Part shown: positions 1 to 10,288 of the stretch, piece by piece
How the letters are laid out: every line of letters begins with the position of its first letter
Numbering within the stretch: the first letter of the stretch is position 1
Source: Bacteroidota bacterium
GTDB lineage: Bacteria > Bacteroidota > Bacteroidia > Chitinophagales > Chitinophagaceae
Assembly (NCBI GenBank): GCA_003175695.1
Contig: PSRA01000058.1
Location: 1-64,000 of the forward strand
Direction: 5' to 3'
Length of the DNA: 64,000 bases
Made by a program: the position numbers and the translations under genes
Notes under the pieces: generated by a model
Database searches by the model: none
What the model was told of the DNA's origin: nothing
The model's input: the letters and a program-made list of their open reading frames with translations, nothing else

Positions 1-129
1 TTTGAATGGGGCTCAGGATTTGGCGATCGATTCGGCCTGATATATGTAGATTTCAAAACACAGAAACGAATCCCAAAACTAAGTGCCTCCTTATTTAAAG
101 AAATGGCTAAACATAATATGGTAATGTAA
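1..129 (+). CDS. C-terminal end of a GH1 family beta-glucosidase (partial, truncated by window start)
   Basis: Frame 1 reads FEWGSGFGDRFGLIYVDFKTQKRIPKLSASLFKEMAKHNMVM* ; 'NFEWaeGy..RFGLvyVDy.TqkRtpKdSa.w' is the typical GH1 C-terminal motif. Not in the supplied ORF track. Confidence 0.85.
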   Translation, partial: FEWGSGFGDRFGLIYVDFKTQKRIPKLSASLFKEMAKHNMVM

Positions 130-136
130 TTCGCAG

Positions 137-583
137 TCAGTTATTGTCTCCACTTTCAGGACTGAGCAAACGATCAAGTTTATCAAAAGTTGAACGCCAC
201 CCTATTGCATAATCATGTGCTGATTTATCTCCTACATGCGCATGCTCGAATTGCATTCGTGTGAATTGGTTTGCAGGTGTGAAAATCAAAGTGACAAATG
301 ATTCAATGCCCGGCTCATTTTTCCATTCCCACGTAAAAGTCAGCTTATTAAATTTCTGCACTTCAACATAAGAGCCACTACAGGTGAATTCAGTTCCGTC
401 ACTATTTCTGAAGGTGATTTCAAATTTACCTCCTGGTCGAACATCAAGATTTGCTTTTATTCCTTTGCCTTTAGGATCTGAACCAAACCAGTATAAGACA
501 AGATCAGCATCAGTCCAGGCGTCCCATACTTTATTTACAGGCGCATGAATTAGTCTGTCAATATTTATTGTATCGCTGCTCAA
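137..583 (-). CDS. SRPBCC / AHSA1 family protein
   Basis: 148 aa; INIDRLIHAPVNKVWDAWTDADLVLYWFG...GGKFEITFRNSDG typical AHSA1 pattern. Confidence 0.85.
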   Translation of the reverse strand: MSSDTINIDRLIHAPVNKVWDAWTDADLVLYWFGSDPKGKGIKANLDVRPGGKFEITFRNSDGTEFTCSGSYVEVQKFNKLTFTWEWKNEPGIESFVTLIFTPANQFTRMQFEHAHVGDKSAHDYAIGWRSTFDKLDRLLSPESGDNN

Positions 584-680
584 TTTAAGTTTTCAAATCT
601 AAAGATTAATCTTCTGTTTCACGCAACGTCTCCCCATAAGCGACCTGATGTTTCGCTTGAAACAACTTGAGGCAAAGGAA

Positions 681-729
681 ACGCAAAGGCGCAAAGGGTA
701 GCAGCGTGTTGCCCTTTGCGCCTTTGCGT
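681..729. repeat. Perfect 18-bp-stem hairpin (acgcaaaggcgcaaaggg / ccctttgcgcctttgcgt, 13-nt loop) between hemN and SRPBCC genes
   Basis: Arms 681-698 and 712-729 are exact reverse complements. Confidence 0.9.
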
Positions 730-736
730 GAAATTT

Positions 737-2104
737 TCATATCGCCTTACTGAACACCTTCATTTCTGCTTCACTTCGGTTTAGGTAAAGATCAAAAGCA
801 CTACAAACATTCCTAATAAAATAATGACCCTGTGAAGTAAGTTTTACTCCCTGGTCATTCCATTCTATCAGACCATCTAATTCGAGTTCTGACAACCTAG
901 GAAAAACCTGCGACTTCAAAGTAGGGATGTCACCTTCATAGAATTGGGTTTCTCCTTTGCAGCTGATGTCAAGGATATATTTTCTGAAACTACTATCCTG
1001 AGTGGTTAACACATATCCTTTTTGAATGGCGAGTGAGCCAGCATTAACCGCCGAATAATAATCATGTAATGCTTTTTTGTTCTGGGCAAATCCTTCGCCC
1101 ATGTCGCTGATCGCCGAAACGCCTAAACCAAGCAAATGACCAGCATTCTGAGAGGTATAACCCATGAAATTGCGATGAAGTCTTCCTTCTTTTCGCGCTG
1201 CAAATAAATTGTCAGAGGGAAGAGCAAAATGATCCATACCAATATCAGCGTATCCATTTTGAGAAAGCAATTCCTTTCCTTTTAAATACAACTGAAGTTT
1301 TGCTTCAGGATCGGGTAGATCGGATTCATCAAAGAGGCGTTGTGCTTTACTTGTCCACGGCACATGAGCATAACTATAAAATGCGATACGATCTGGTTTT
1401 AGTAATAGCACCTTATTGATTGTCGCTTCCATGGTCTCGACTGTTTGCAAAGGAAGACCATAGATGAGATCATAATTCACTGAACTAAATCCCACCTTTC
1501 TCGCATTTTCAGTACAAGACTTCAGATTTTCAAAAGGTTGAATTCTGTTTATTACCCGCTGCACAGTTGGATCGAGGTCCTGAACGCCGTAACTAATTCG
1601 CCGGAATCCCATCGAGTGAAGCATCTCCAGGTGCTGAAGGGTGGTGTTATTGGGATGCCCCTCTATGCTAAATTCATGATGGGGAGAAATTTTGACGTCC
1701 TTTAAAATGAAAACCAGGAGTCTTTGCAGGTTATTTGGTGAAAAGAAAGTTGGTGTCCCACCGCCCAAATGTATTTCTTTGATGAACGGAGTTTGATTCA
1801 TTATTTTACGATACGTCAACCATTCCTTTTCAATAGCTTCGAGGTATTCTTCTTCAACGCTGTGATTGGTTGTGATTTTCTTGTTGCAACCGCAATAAGT
1901 ACAAAGTGATTCGCAAAAAGGAAGATGGATGTACAAAGAAAGTCCCACCTGATCCTGCTCTGCAAATTTCTTTTTAAGAATTGATATCCATGTTTGATCA
2001 TCCAACTGATCTTTCCAAAAAGGAACAGTCGGATAGCTTGTATATCTCGGAACAGGCCGATTATACTTTCTGATCAGCATGGAATTGACTACTTCGCCAT
2101 CCAT
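737..2104 (-). CDS. hemN: Oxygen-independent coproporphyrinogen III oxidase (radical SAM)
   Basis: 455 aa; RYTSYPTVPFW, YIHLPFCESLCTYCGCNK radical SAM cluster, EIHLGGGTPTFF. Confidence 0.95.
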   Translation of the reverse strand: MDGEVVNSMLIRKYNRPVPRYTSYPTVPFWKDQLDDQTWISILKKKFAEQDQVGLSLYIHLPFCESLCTYCGCNKKITTNHSVEEEYLEAIEKEWLTYRKIMNQTPFIKEIHLGGGTPTFFSPNNLQRLLVFILKDVKISPHHEFSIEGHPNNTTLQHLEMLHSMGFRRISYGVQDLDPTVQRVINRIQPFENLKSCTENARKVGFSSVNYDLIYGLPLQTVETMEATINKVLLLKPDRIAFYSYAHVPWTSKAQRLFDESDLPDPEAKLQLYLKGKELLSQNGYADIGMDHFALPSDNLFAARKEGRLHRNFMGYTSQNAGHLLGLGVSAISDMGEGFAQNKKALHDYYSAVNAGSLAIQKGYVLTTQDSSFRKYILDISCKGETQFYEGDIPTLKSQVFPRLSELELDGLIEWNDQGVKLTSQGHYFIRNVCSAFDLYLNRSEAEMKVFSKAI

Positions 2105-2160
2105 GGTCCGAAATTAGAAGTCTTGGGAGTGCCGGAAGATGATTTTGATTAAACCGAAGG

Positions 2161-2174
2161 TTGATAATTGTCAA
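2161..2174. promoter_or_regulatory. Candidate FNR/CRP-like operator TTGAT-AATT-GTCAA upstream of hemN
   Basis: Perfect 5-4-5 FNR-type spacing; 56 nt upstream of the hemN ORF start. Confidence 0.6.
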
Positions 2175-2274
2175 TCGACATGAGGTTAAATCAGATAAGC
2201 TAAAACTTTGCCTACTTTTGCGTCTTTGATTGATATCCATTACTCACGTCTCAAACTCTTTTCTGAAGTCGCAG

Positions 2275-4644
2275 CTACTCCGAGCGAAGGCTCTTCGCTG
2301 GATTAGCAATGGCTGCTTTGATTGCCTGGTAACTCACCGTCATCAAAGAAATACCAATAGCCAACAGGCCCGACGCAACGAATACCAGCAAACTAATATT
2401 GATCCTGTAACTATAACTTTCCAGCCATTTATGCATGGCAAACCAGGCTATCGGGGATGCAATCAGGATCGAAATAATAACCAGCTTCACAAAATCTTTC
2501 GACAATAAGGCAGTGATATTAGTTACTGACGCTCCCAGCACTTTCCGGACACCGATCTCTTTGATTCTTGCCTCAGCCATATATGTCGCCAGCCCGAATA
2601 AACCAAGACAAGAAATAAATATAGTAAGACCGGCAAAGAGGCCGGCTAAGATACCCGTGCGCTTTTCGTCCTCAAACTTCGTAGCATAATCCTGGTCAAC
2701 GAATTTGTACTCGAAAAGATATATGGGATCATATTTCTTAATAATCGCTTCAATAGCTTTTAGATTTTGCCCAGTAGCATTCTTATCATTCAGCTTAATC
2801 TGAATGATATTAAACCAACTCTTAGGCCCATAAATAATCATCGGTTTGATAGGATCATAGGGAGATTCCAAAATAAAATCCTTTACGACACCAACTACAT
2901 GCCACTGCTGACCATTGTCTTTTACAAGCTGCCCAACTGGATTGGTAAACTTCATCACCTTCAATGCAGATTCATTTAGTATGATGGCAAGTGAGTCGGT
3001 GGGATATTTGTGGATATCGATATCGCGGCCTGCTATAAACTTCAACCCCGCGGTTTTGCCGAGATCTCCATCCTCGTTATACCTTCTGAAATCAGTTTTA
3101 TCATTCGGGTCTTTTCCCTCCCACTCCTGGCCCCAGCCATCACTCCAGCTCTCAGTCAGCGGCGCACTGGTTTTTGTTACCGAAGTTGCAATGGCCGACT
3201 GTAAAAGATCGTTTCTTACAAGCGGGTAATTTTTGTCAAGGTCATCACTGAGGTAGATGTAGATAAGGCTGTTCCTGTCGTAACCCGATTGCCTGTCCTT
3301 AGCATATTCAATTTGCTGCTTTACTATAATGGTACAAATGATCAATAAAATGGCGAATGTGAATTGTAACACCACCAAAACCTTTCTTGGTGTTACCAAT
3401 GCATTTGCCTTTTTGAATGTTCCTTTCAACACTTTCACTGGTTGAAATGACGAGAGGAAGAAGGCTGGATAACTTCCAGCCAAAAAACCAGTTACGATAA
3501 CAAAAGCGATCGCCGCGAGCCAAAAAAGTGGATTTGCAAATGGAATGTACAGGCTTTTCTCAGTGAGCTGATTAAAGGCAGGCAGACTGAACTGCACTAA
3601 GATGATGGCTATCATTCCCGCCAGGAAAGAAAGTAAAATGGATTCGCCAATGAATTGGCTTATTAGGGAAAACCTTTGTGCACCAACAACTTTTCTGATC
3701 CCAACTTCTTTAGCGCGTTTTTCACTTCTCGCCGTACTAAGATTCATGAAGTTGATACACGCTATCAACAAAATAAATGCAGCTATAATGCCGAATAGTC
3801 TTACAAAAGTTATTCTCCCACCGCCGGTTTCAAATCCATTTTGAAAATTGGAGTAAAGGCGCCAGCGGCTGATCGGATACAGGAACATTTGCCAGTTATC
3901 TTTCTTCGCTTCATCGTCATATTTCTGTTTCAATACTCTCATTTTTGGCTCAACAGCAGCCAGGTTCACATTAGGCTTCAGCAAAACGTAGGTCCGTGTG
4001 CTATTATTTTCCCAATTATCATCATCCGGGCCGAGTTTCCTCAGATAGCTCCATGGCAGCAGGCACTCAAAATCAAATCGTGTGTTGTTAGGAATGTCTT
4101 TCAGAATTCCTGTTACTCTGAAATTATCTTTGTTCCGAATATTGATGACCTTTCCCATCGCATCTTCCTTCCCAAAAAGTTTGGTAGCTAACTTCTTAGT
4201 AATTACAATCGAATAAGTCTCTTTTAAAGCAGTCTTTGGATCACCTTTGACCATCGGAAAACTGAACATTTGCAAAAAATTGGAGTCAACATGATTCCCG
4301 CGAATCATTAGCCTCTTGTCTCCAATAATGAACAAGAACACGTTATTCCAATTTACCCTGGTGGCCTGTTCTACTTCGGGAAGGTCTTTTTCGACGGTGC
4401 GGGCAAGAATTTTTGGAGTAGTGTTCCAGCTCATCAGTTTCCCGTCAACTATTGCCCGATTCCATGCTTCATAGATCCTGGCTTTCTTTTCGTGAAACTG
4501 GTCATAACTCACTTCATTTTGGATCCATAATAAAATAATAATAGCGCTGGCCATTCCAATGGCGAGACCAATGATATTAATTGCGTAGAAACCCTTGCTT
4601 CCCCAAAAATTTCTGAAGGCGACTTTGAAGAAATTCTTAAACAT
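2275..4644 (-). CDS. ABC transporter permease, MacB_PCD/FtsX type
   Basis: 789 aa; two FtsX segments with 'RSEKRAKEVGIRKVVGAQR' and 'RIKEIGVRKVLGASV'. Confidence 0.9.
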   Translation of the reverse strand: MFKNFFKVAFRNFWGSKGFYAINIIGLAIGMASAIIILLWIQNEVSYDQFHEKKARIYEAWNRAIVDGKLMSWNTTPKILARTVEKDLPEVEQATRVNWNNVFLFIIGDKRLMIRGNHVDSNFLQMFSFPMVKGDPKTALKETYSIVITKKLATKLFGKEDAMGKVINIRNKDNFRVTGILKDIPNNTRFDFECLLPWSYLRKLGPDDDNWENNSTRTYVLLKPNVNLAAVEPKMRVLKQKYDDEAKKDNWQMFLYPISRWRLYSNFQNGFETGGGRITFVRLFGIIAAFILLIACINFMNLSTARSEKRAKEVGIRKVVGAQRFSLISQFIGESILLSFLAGMIAIILVQFSLPAFNQLTEKSLYIPFANPLFWLAAIAFVIVTGFLAGSYPAFFLSSFQPVKVLKGTFKKANALVTPRKVLVVLQFTFAILLIICTIIVKQQIEYAKDRQSGYDRNSLIYIYLSDDLDKNYPLVRNDLLQSAIATSVTKTSAPLTESWSDGWGQEWEGKDPNDKTDFRRYNEDGDLGKTAGLKFIAGRDIDIHKYPTDSLAIILNESALKVMKFTNPVGQLVKDNGQQWHVVGVVKDFILESPYDPIKPMIIYGPKSWFNIIQIKLNDKNATGQNLKAIEAIIKKYDPIYLFEYKFVDQDYATKFEDEKRTGILAGLFAGLTIFISCLGLFGLATYMAEARIKEIGVRKVLGASVTNITALLSKDFVKLVIISILIASPIAWFAMHKWLESYSYRINISLLVFVASGLLAIGISLMTVSYQAIKAAIANPAKSLRSE

Positions 4645-5241
4645 GTTGTTGAATTATAGTGTTGGCTGTAGAACTAAAGTCACATGGAATGTGAGAAATG
4701 TTGCTTTTGTCGAAAAACTTTACCAAAGGTAGCGTCGCCGGTTTAGACCCGACCAGCCCATTGGTCACAAAACAACACAAAAGTTACTCGGAGGGCACAA
4801 GGTTATTCCTTGTGGCCAAACAAATAAGCCTTTCATTTGCAATAGAATAAGCGGGTTATTCCAAGGCATCCCTCAACCCGATTTCTTCGTAATACGACGA
4901 TGGGGAGAAATAAAAGGTTTCAATCTAACAATCCCCCACTTCTCGAACATCAAGTGTAGCGCCTCGTTTGTCCGGTCTATTCTTGGCTTAGAAGTTGTTT
5001 ATTTTCTGTCATGTTCGCATGTTCAGAAAAAATATTGAACATGTGTATTTAGCAAGAGCTAATAATTGACTAACGAAGCTTAATAAAGTTGGGGAAAAAA
5101 ATCCTCGAAATCCGAATCCGATCTTCGCAAGTTTCCGGTTGAAATAAAATTTCTAACAGCCAATTTTTATTCGGCTAGTCATTGTTGAACGTTGCCCTGT
5201 TCTAATTGACCACTCAACCTTCTAAATAGTTAACGATTCAA

Positions 5242-8200
5242 ATGAAAGGCACTTTCATCGCCGTGTTTCTTTTATTGGAGTTCATCGCACTTTCAACCTG
5301 TTTGGATTTATGCGCCCAGGATGCCCCAACTAAACTGGAGGTCAATAAGAATAATTTTTCCTCTTTCACTAAACAATATTTGAACCGCGGAAAAATATGG
5401 ATGGCCAGGAATAAAAATTACATAAGTCATCCTGATGCCAGGTTTGGCGACAAATACATGCCCAACAAAAACGCCGTTGAAATATTTGCGAAAAGAACTA
5501 TTGATTCAAAGTATTATATCAATAGTGATACTCCTTCAATTTTTTATATTCAGAAGTCTTCTAGTCCCATGCATTTCAGAAGAAATGGACAATGGATAAC
5601 CATTGACCCAAGACTAAACCCTAAAGGGCAGTCACTATATGAAGCTTCTAGGCAGGAACATCCTCTAGGCTTTGATTTGAAAAGAAAATCCTCTTATATA
5701 ATCACTTCGGAAGGAAAAACATTTTTTAATAATTGGAAGTTGTATGGGGAAAATGACGGAAAAGAAACCTTATTAGCCAATGCTGATTGGACAAATTATA
5801 CTGTCGGGGATGATGGCATCACCATCAAAAATATATTCCCTGGAATTGACGCTGATATGAAAGTCTCCAGGGGCTCAATTAAAACCAGTTTTATAGTTCG
5901 CGTAAATAAATTCTCAAACTATGGTACACTTTTATTTCGTGATTCTTTCACTGGAGGTAAACCAGGGACCTTCACATTTTCAAATGGCCTCCGGGGCAAG
6001 GGGCTGGCCTCAGCTGCTGATTACAGCGTTGGTACGAAGAAAGTTCTTCATATACAGCAAGGCATCATGTACCTGGAAAAAAAACCATCTTCGGCTTTCC
6101 AAAACGTTCCTTACATTCTTGACCATAACAAATTAACCCTGTCCATCAATGCTGATTATTTAAACACCCAGCTGACTTCTGGAAATCTCATCATCGACCC
6201 ACTGGTCCAGGATGTTGGTACGTTGGGCAAAGACAAGATCAACGGTTCGCATTTCAATAATGATTGCAGTTTTACCAAATCCTGTAATTACACGGTGAAT
6301 GTACCTCCTCCGGCTGGGGCAACATTGACTGATGCATTGTTTTCGTTTGGTATTGTTTCTAATGCCCCCTGCACGGGGCAGGATGGAGCTTTTTCGTTTG
6401 CAGTTAATGGCAATTGCATGTCTCATCTTTGGGTAGGCACCAACCAGGGACCAGGAACAGAAACTTTTTCCACTCAAAGTATGATGCTGAATAACGGAGG
6501 AAGTGTTGCCGGCTGTTTTCCAACACCAGGCATGCGCAATTGCACTAATCCGGAAAATATTCCCTTTAATTTTTATTTTTATCGCACTTGTCATGGCGAA
6601 GACGGCTGCAATGGCGATTGCATTGGGGCCGCTCAGGATTTAACGATTACGCTGGTAGGAAGGACCCTTGATTCAGCTTCCATCAAAGCATCGAACGATA
6701 ATTTCTGCGGTGGTACCCCTGTGACGTTAACCGCAAGCGGCTATTACGGCGTTCCTCCTTACACGTTTAATTGGGTTGGATTAAATCAAAATAAAGGCAG
6801 TGTCCAAGTCAGTCCTGCGGCAAATACCACGTACTCTGTCCAAATTAGTGATGCGTGCGGCAGCCCTCCCATTACACAATCAATCAGTGTCCATGTTCTT
6901 CCCGCACCACCCACACCAGCACTCACATCAAACAGCCCGGTATGCGCTGGGGGCCAACTTGTTTTATCAGTTCCCCAGATACAAGGAACAACTTACACAA
7001 TCAAAAACTCGGCAAATGGTTTAGGAGGTCAATACACAAGTTCGGCTGTGTTTAACAATGTGACTGCAGCATACGCTGGAACATGGACTGCAGTCGCAAC
7101 TGATGCCAATGGCTGTACATCTAACGTGGCAAGCACAAACGTTGTAGTAAATTCAAGTATTTCTCCAAAAGTGAGCATCAGTGCTACTACTACCAGAATT
7201 TGCACAGGTGGTCAAGTCACCTTCACTGCAACAGCTGCCAACGGAGGAAATTCCGTCAATTATCAATGGCAATTAAACGGTCAAAATGTAGGTACTAACA
7301 GCCCTCAATATACGGGCAATAACTTCGCTAACAATGATGCTGTGAGTTGTATCGTGACAGCTAACAATCCTTGCGCCAGCGGGTCTGCCACATCAAATGT
7401 CATTGTGTTAAGTGTAAGTCCACAAGTTTCACCAACATTTGCCGCCATAGGCCCGTTATGCCAAAATTCCACGGCACCGCCATTGCCACCTACTTCGCAG
7501 GAAGGAATCCACGGAACGTGGAATCCGGCGTCCATCAACACTTCCCGGGTTGGAACCGCTGTTTATACGTTTACTCCCGCTTCAGGGGATTGTTCTTTGC
7601 CAATTCCTTTGAGCATTACCATCGTTACCTCTGTTACGCCAACGTTTCCAAACCTGACGGATTCGATTTGCCAGAATTCGACTGCACCGCAATTACCCGG
7701 CACTTCTGCGGAAGGAATCACCGGAACCTGGAACCCGTCTTCGATTAGCACATCAAATGTGGGCAAATCCACTTACACCTTTACTCCTACAGATGGCCAG
7801 TGTGGCGTACCAGCAAAAATTGATATAGTAGTCGGGCCGCCTCCGGAATTGAATATGGGTCCGGATTTGAATATAACAGTCGGGACCAGTACTCATTTGG
7901 ACATCACTGTCACAGGTGACATTGTCTCATATCAATGGAGTCCATCCATCGGTTTGAGTGATCCTACCATTAAGGATCCTATCGCAAGCCCGACTATAAC
8001 GACAGTTTACACACTGAATGTTACTGACGCCAATCATTGTGAGGCGAGTGGTAAGATTAAGATTACTGTGTCCGGGGGTGCGTCGAAGATTTCGATACCT
8101 AATGCCTTTTCACCAAATGGCGATGGCGTTAATGACACGTGGGTAATCACTAACCTCTCAAATTTTCCCGGGGCAACCGTAGACGTATTTAATAGATATG

Positions 8201-8349
8201 GTCAGGCTGTTTTTCATTCAGAAAATAATAACAAAGCCTGGGACGGAACCTACAATGGCAAGCCGGTTCCGATGGGAACTTATTATTATATAATCGATTT
8301 AAAGGATAATGAAAAGAAAATAGCTGGATCTGTTACAGTGTTCAAGTAA
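5242..8349 (+). CDS. Large secreted protein with Ig-like/PKD-type repeats and gliding motility-associated C-terminal domain (T9SS substrate type B CTD)
   Basis: 1035 aa; N-terminal signal; C-term 'IPNAFSPNGDGVNDTWVI...VDVFNRYGQAVFHS...WDGTYNGKPVPMGTYYYIIDL'. Confidence 0.9.
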   Translation: MKGTFIAVFLLLEFIALSTCLDLCAQDAPTKLEVNKNNFSSFTKQYLNRGKIWMARNKNYISHPDARFGDKYMPNKNAVEIFAKRTIDSKYYINSDTPSIFYIQKSSSPMHFRRNGQWITIDPRLNPKGQSLYEASRQEHPLGFDLKRKSSYIITSEGKTFFNNWKLYGENDGKETLLANADWTNYTVGDDGITIKNIFPGIDADMKVSRGSIKTSFIVRVNKFSNYGTLLFRDSFTGGKPGTFTFSNGLRGKGLASAADYSVGTKKVLHIQQGIMYLEKKPSSAFQNVPYILDHNKLTLSINADYLNTQLTSGNLIIDPLVQDVGTLGKDKINGSHFNNDCSFTKSCNYTVNVPPPAGATLTDALFSFGIVSNAPCTGQDGAFSFAVNGNCMSHLWVGTNQGPGTETFSTQSMMLNNGGSVAGCFPTPGMRNCTNPENIPFNFYFYRTCHGEDGCNGDCIGAAQDLTITLVGRTLDSASIKASNDNFCGGTPVTLTASGYYGVPPYTFNWVGLNQNKGSVQVSPAANTTYSVQISDACGSPPITQSISVHVLPAPPTPALTSNSPVCAGGQLVLSVPQIQGTTYTIKNSANGLGGQYTSSAVFNNVTAAYAGTWTAVATDANGCTSNVASTNVVVNSSISPKVSISATTTRICTGGQVTFTATAANGGNSVNYQWQLNGQNVGTNSPQYTGNNFANNDAVSCIVTANNPCASGSATSNVIVLSVSPQVSPTFAAIGPLCQNSTAPPLPPTSQEGIHGTWNPASINTSRVGTAVYTFTPASGDCSLPIPLSITIVTSVTPTFPNLTDSICQNSTAPQLPGTSAEGITGTWNPSSISTSNVGKSTYTFTPTDGQCGVPAKIDIVVGPPPELNMGPDLNITVGTSTHLDITVTGDIVSYQWSPSIGLSDPTIKDPIASPTITTVYTLNVTDANHCEASGKIKITVSGGASKISIPNAFSPNGDGVNDTWVITNLSNFPGATVDVFNRYGQAVFHSENNNKAWDGTYNGKPVPMGTYYYIIDLKDNEKKIAGSVTVFK
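7432..7845 (+). repeat. Two tandem ~69-aa protein repeats (PTF..I..LCQNSTAPxLPxTSxEGIxGTWNPxSI.TS.VGxxxYTFTP..GxC)
   Basis: Translated repeat units starting at 7432 and 7639 align throughout. Confidence 0.8.
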
Positions 8350-8366
8350 CTCGTGATTTCAGAATT

Positions 8367-9410
8367 ATGAATTTGAGAAAGAAAATTGTGATCAGTTGTG
8401 TGAGCGTTTTAATATTGAGCAGAGCAGCTGCCCAGCAACAACCCTATTATACGCAATACATCTTAAATAATTTCATTTTAAATCCCGCCCTGGCGGGAAT
8501 AGAAAATTATTGGGACTTCAAAGCAAGTTATCGTAACCAATGGGTCGGACTCGATGGTGCTCCCACCACTCTTTACCTCACTGCGCATGCGCCTATCGGA
8601 AAGACTGCCTATGATAGAGAAAATCCCACTACTGTCCCCGATCTGCAGGCGAAGAATTCAGGTGCTAAGCAATTTTGGATGGAATACACAGCGCCACCCG
8701 CTCATCATGGCGTTGGATTTACCATTCTCAATGATAAAACGGGCCCGCTTAGCCGAATCGCCGCTTACGGATCTTATGCATACCATCTTCCTGTAGGCGT
8801 GAAAACAAGTCTGAGTTTCGGTGTTTCATTTGGTGTGCAGGAAGTAAATGTCGATATCTCGGCCGTAAATTTTGGACAATACAATCCTGTCGATCCGGCG
8901 GCATTAAGCAGTGGTTACCTTAATAAACTGCAACCTGACATGAATGCAGGCCTCTGGTTGTCGAATAAGGATTTTTTTGTGGGGTTATCTGCTCAACAAA
9001 TTATTCCTGTACCCATTAACACCCCCACGCATTCTACGACGGCAGACACGGTAACTCTGCTCAAGGGAAAACTTATTCCACATACGTTTTTAACTGCAGG
9101 ATACAAATACCTGGTAAATGAAGACATCAGCATATTGCCATCAGTTATGTTAAGGTATGTCCAACCTTTACCACTAGGTTTTGACTTGAATGTCAAAGTT
9201 CAATATCAGGATTTATTGTGGGTGGGAGTTTCGTATCGCCTTAGTGAAGGATATGCTGCCATGTTGGGAGTCAATATCAACAGCACTTTTAACCTCGGCT
9301 ACTCCTATGATTTTACGACAGGCCAACTGAATACCGTAAGCAGGGGAACTCATGAAATTGTACTTGGATTCTTGTGGAGAAGGAAAAATAACGAACCATA
9401 TGGAAAGTAA
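8367..9410 (+). CDS. PorP/SprF family type IX secretion system membrane protein
   Basis: 347 aa; 'QQQPYYTQYILNNFILNPALAGIENYWDFKASYRNQWVGLDGAPTT'. Confidence 0.92.
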   Translation: MNLRKKIVISCVSVLILSRAAAQQQPYYTQYILNNFILNPALAGIENYWDFKASYRNQWVGLDGAPTTLYLTAHAPIGKTAYDRENPTTVPDLQAKNSGAKQFWMEYTAPPAHHGVGFTILNDKTGPLSRIAAYGSYAYHLPVGVKTSLSFGVSFGVQEVNVDISAVNFGQYNPVDPAALSSGYLNKLQPDMNAGLWLSNKDFFVGLSAQQIIPVPINTPTHSTTADTVTLLKGKLIPHTFLTAGYKYLVNEDISILPSVMLRYVQPLPLGFDLNVKVQYQDLLWVGVSYRLSEGYAAMLGVNINSTFNLGYSYDFTTGQLNTVSRGTHEIVLGFLWRRKNNEPYGK

Positions 9411-9585
9411 GTGTATTAGCTACAATTATTTTCTGTGGCAGATGATTTGTATATAACAAAAGGGAAGAGCAAACTAAAGATGACAATCATGCTGAATTAA
9501 AGCACGAGCAAATGCAATGGATTGTAAGGTGCATAACTTTATGCGAAATGTTTTGACGTATAGCACCGCTAAACAAAATTATTTT

Positions 9586-10275
9586 ATGAAGCCTTCATAC
9601 ACTTTTTCTTTAATTCTGCTCTTTCTATTTCTTGTCTCTGGAGCAGACAGGCTTTACGCCAATTGGAATAATGAATCCAAAAGGAATTTGTCAGGTGTCG
9701 GCAGGCTTGAATTTCCTGGGTGCAGATTGATGAAGGACACCGTTCAGCCCGCTTCAGAAGAGTTACCTGGTAAAGCTTCGAGAGAGGAATTTAAAAGAAG
9801 AGCACTGGCCAAGATCAAGGAATTTCAAAACTGTTTATATATTCTTTGCGACAAAAAAGCGGGTGTCGAAGCACAGGACAATGCGGTGGACCAGGCCGCC
9901 GGTTTATTTGTTGATGGGGCCATCATAGAAGTTTCTTCCATTCACAGCGATACCAAAAAACATCTGAAAGTGCGTGATTTCCTGGAAAAATTAAGGAACC
10001 TTCGATATGAGCGGATTCAAATCACTTTTTCTCATGTCGACTATGTTAGCAATATCAGAAAAGGAGCCGATGGCAAATATTATGGTGTTGTGAGTTTTGA
10101 GCAAACATTCCGCGCTTTTGCTGATGGGCGCTTGGTGTATGAGGATGAAACAAAAAAAACAACGGAAGTCCAGTTGATTGTATATGAAAGAAATTATCGT
10201 GGCAATGCCATCCAGGAATGGGATGTGATGTTGTCTGACGTGGAGGTATTAGGCACAAAGACACCCAAACAGTAA
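9586..10275 (+). CDS. Hypothetical exported protein
   Basis: ORF 9517..10275; signal-like start MKPSYTFSLILLFLFLVSG at 9586. Confidence 0.6.
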   Translation: MKPSYTFSLILLFLFLVSGADRLYANWNNESKRNLSGVGRLEFPGCRLMKDTVQPASEELPGKASREEFKRRALAKIKEFQNCLYILCDKKAGVEAQDNAVDQAAGLFVDGAIIEVSSIHSDTKKHLKVRDFLEKLRNLRYERIQITFSHVDYVSNIRKGADGKYYGVVSFEQTFRAFADGRLVYEDETKKTTEVQLIVYERNYRGNAIQEWDVMLSDVEVLGTKTPKQ

Positions 10276-10288
10276 TTGCACTTCAAAT

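Noticed and set aside
6160-6594. Antisense ORFs inside large genes (e.g. 144 aa on minus here, many others in the track)
   Set aside because: Opposite strand to clear coding genes, no recognisable domains; shadow ORFs.
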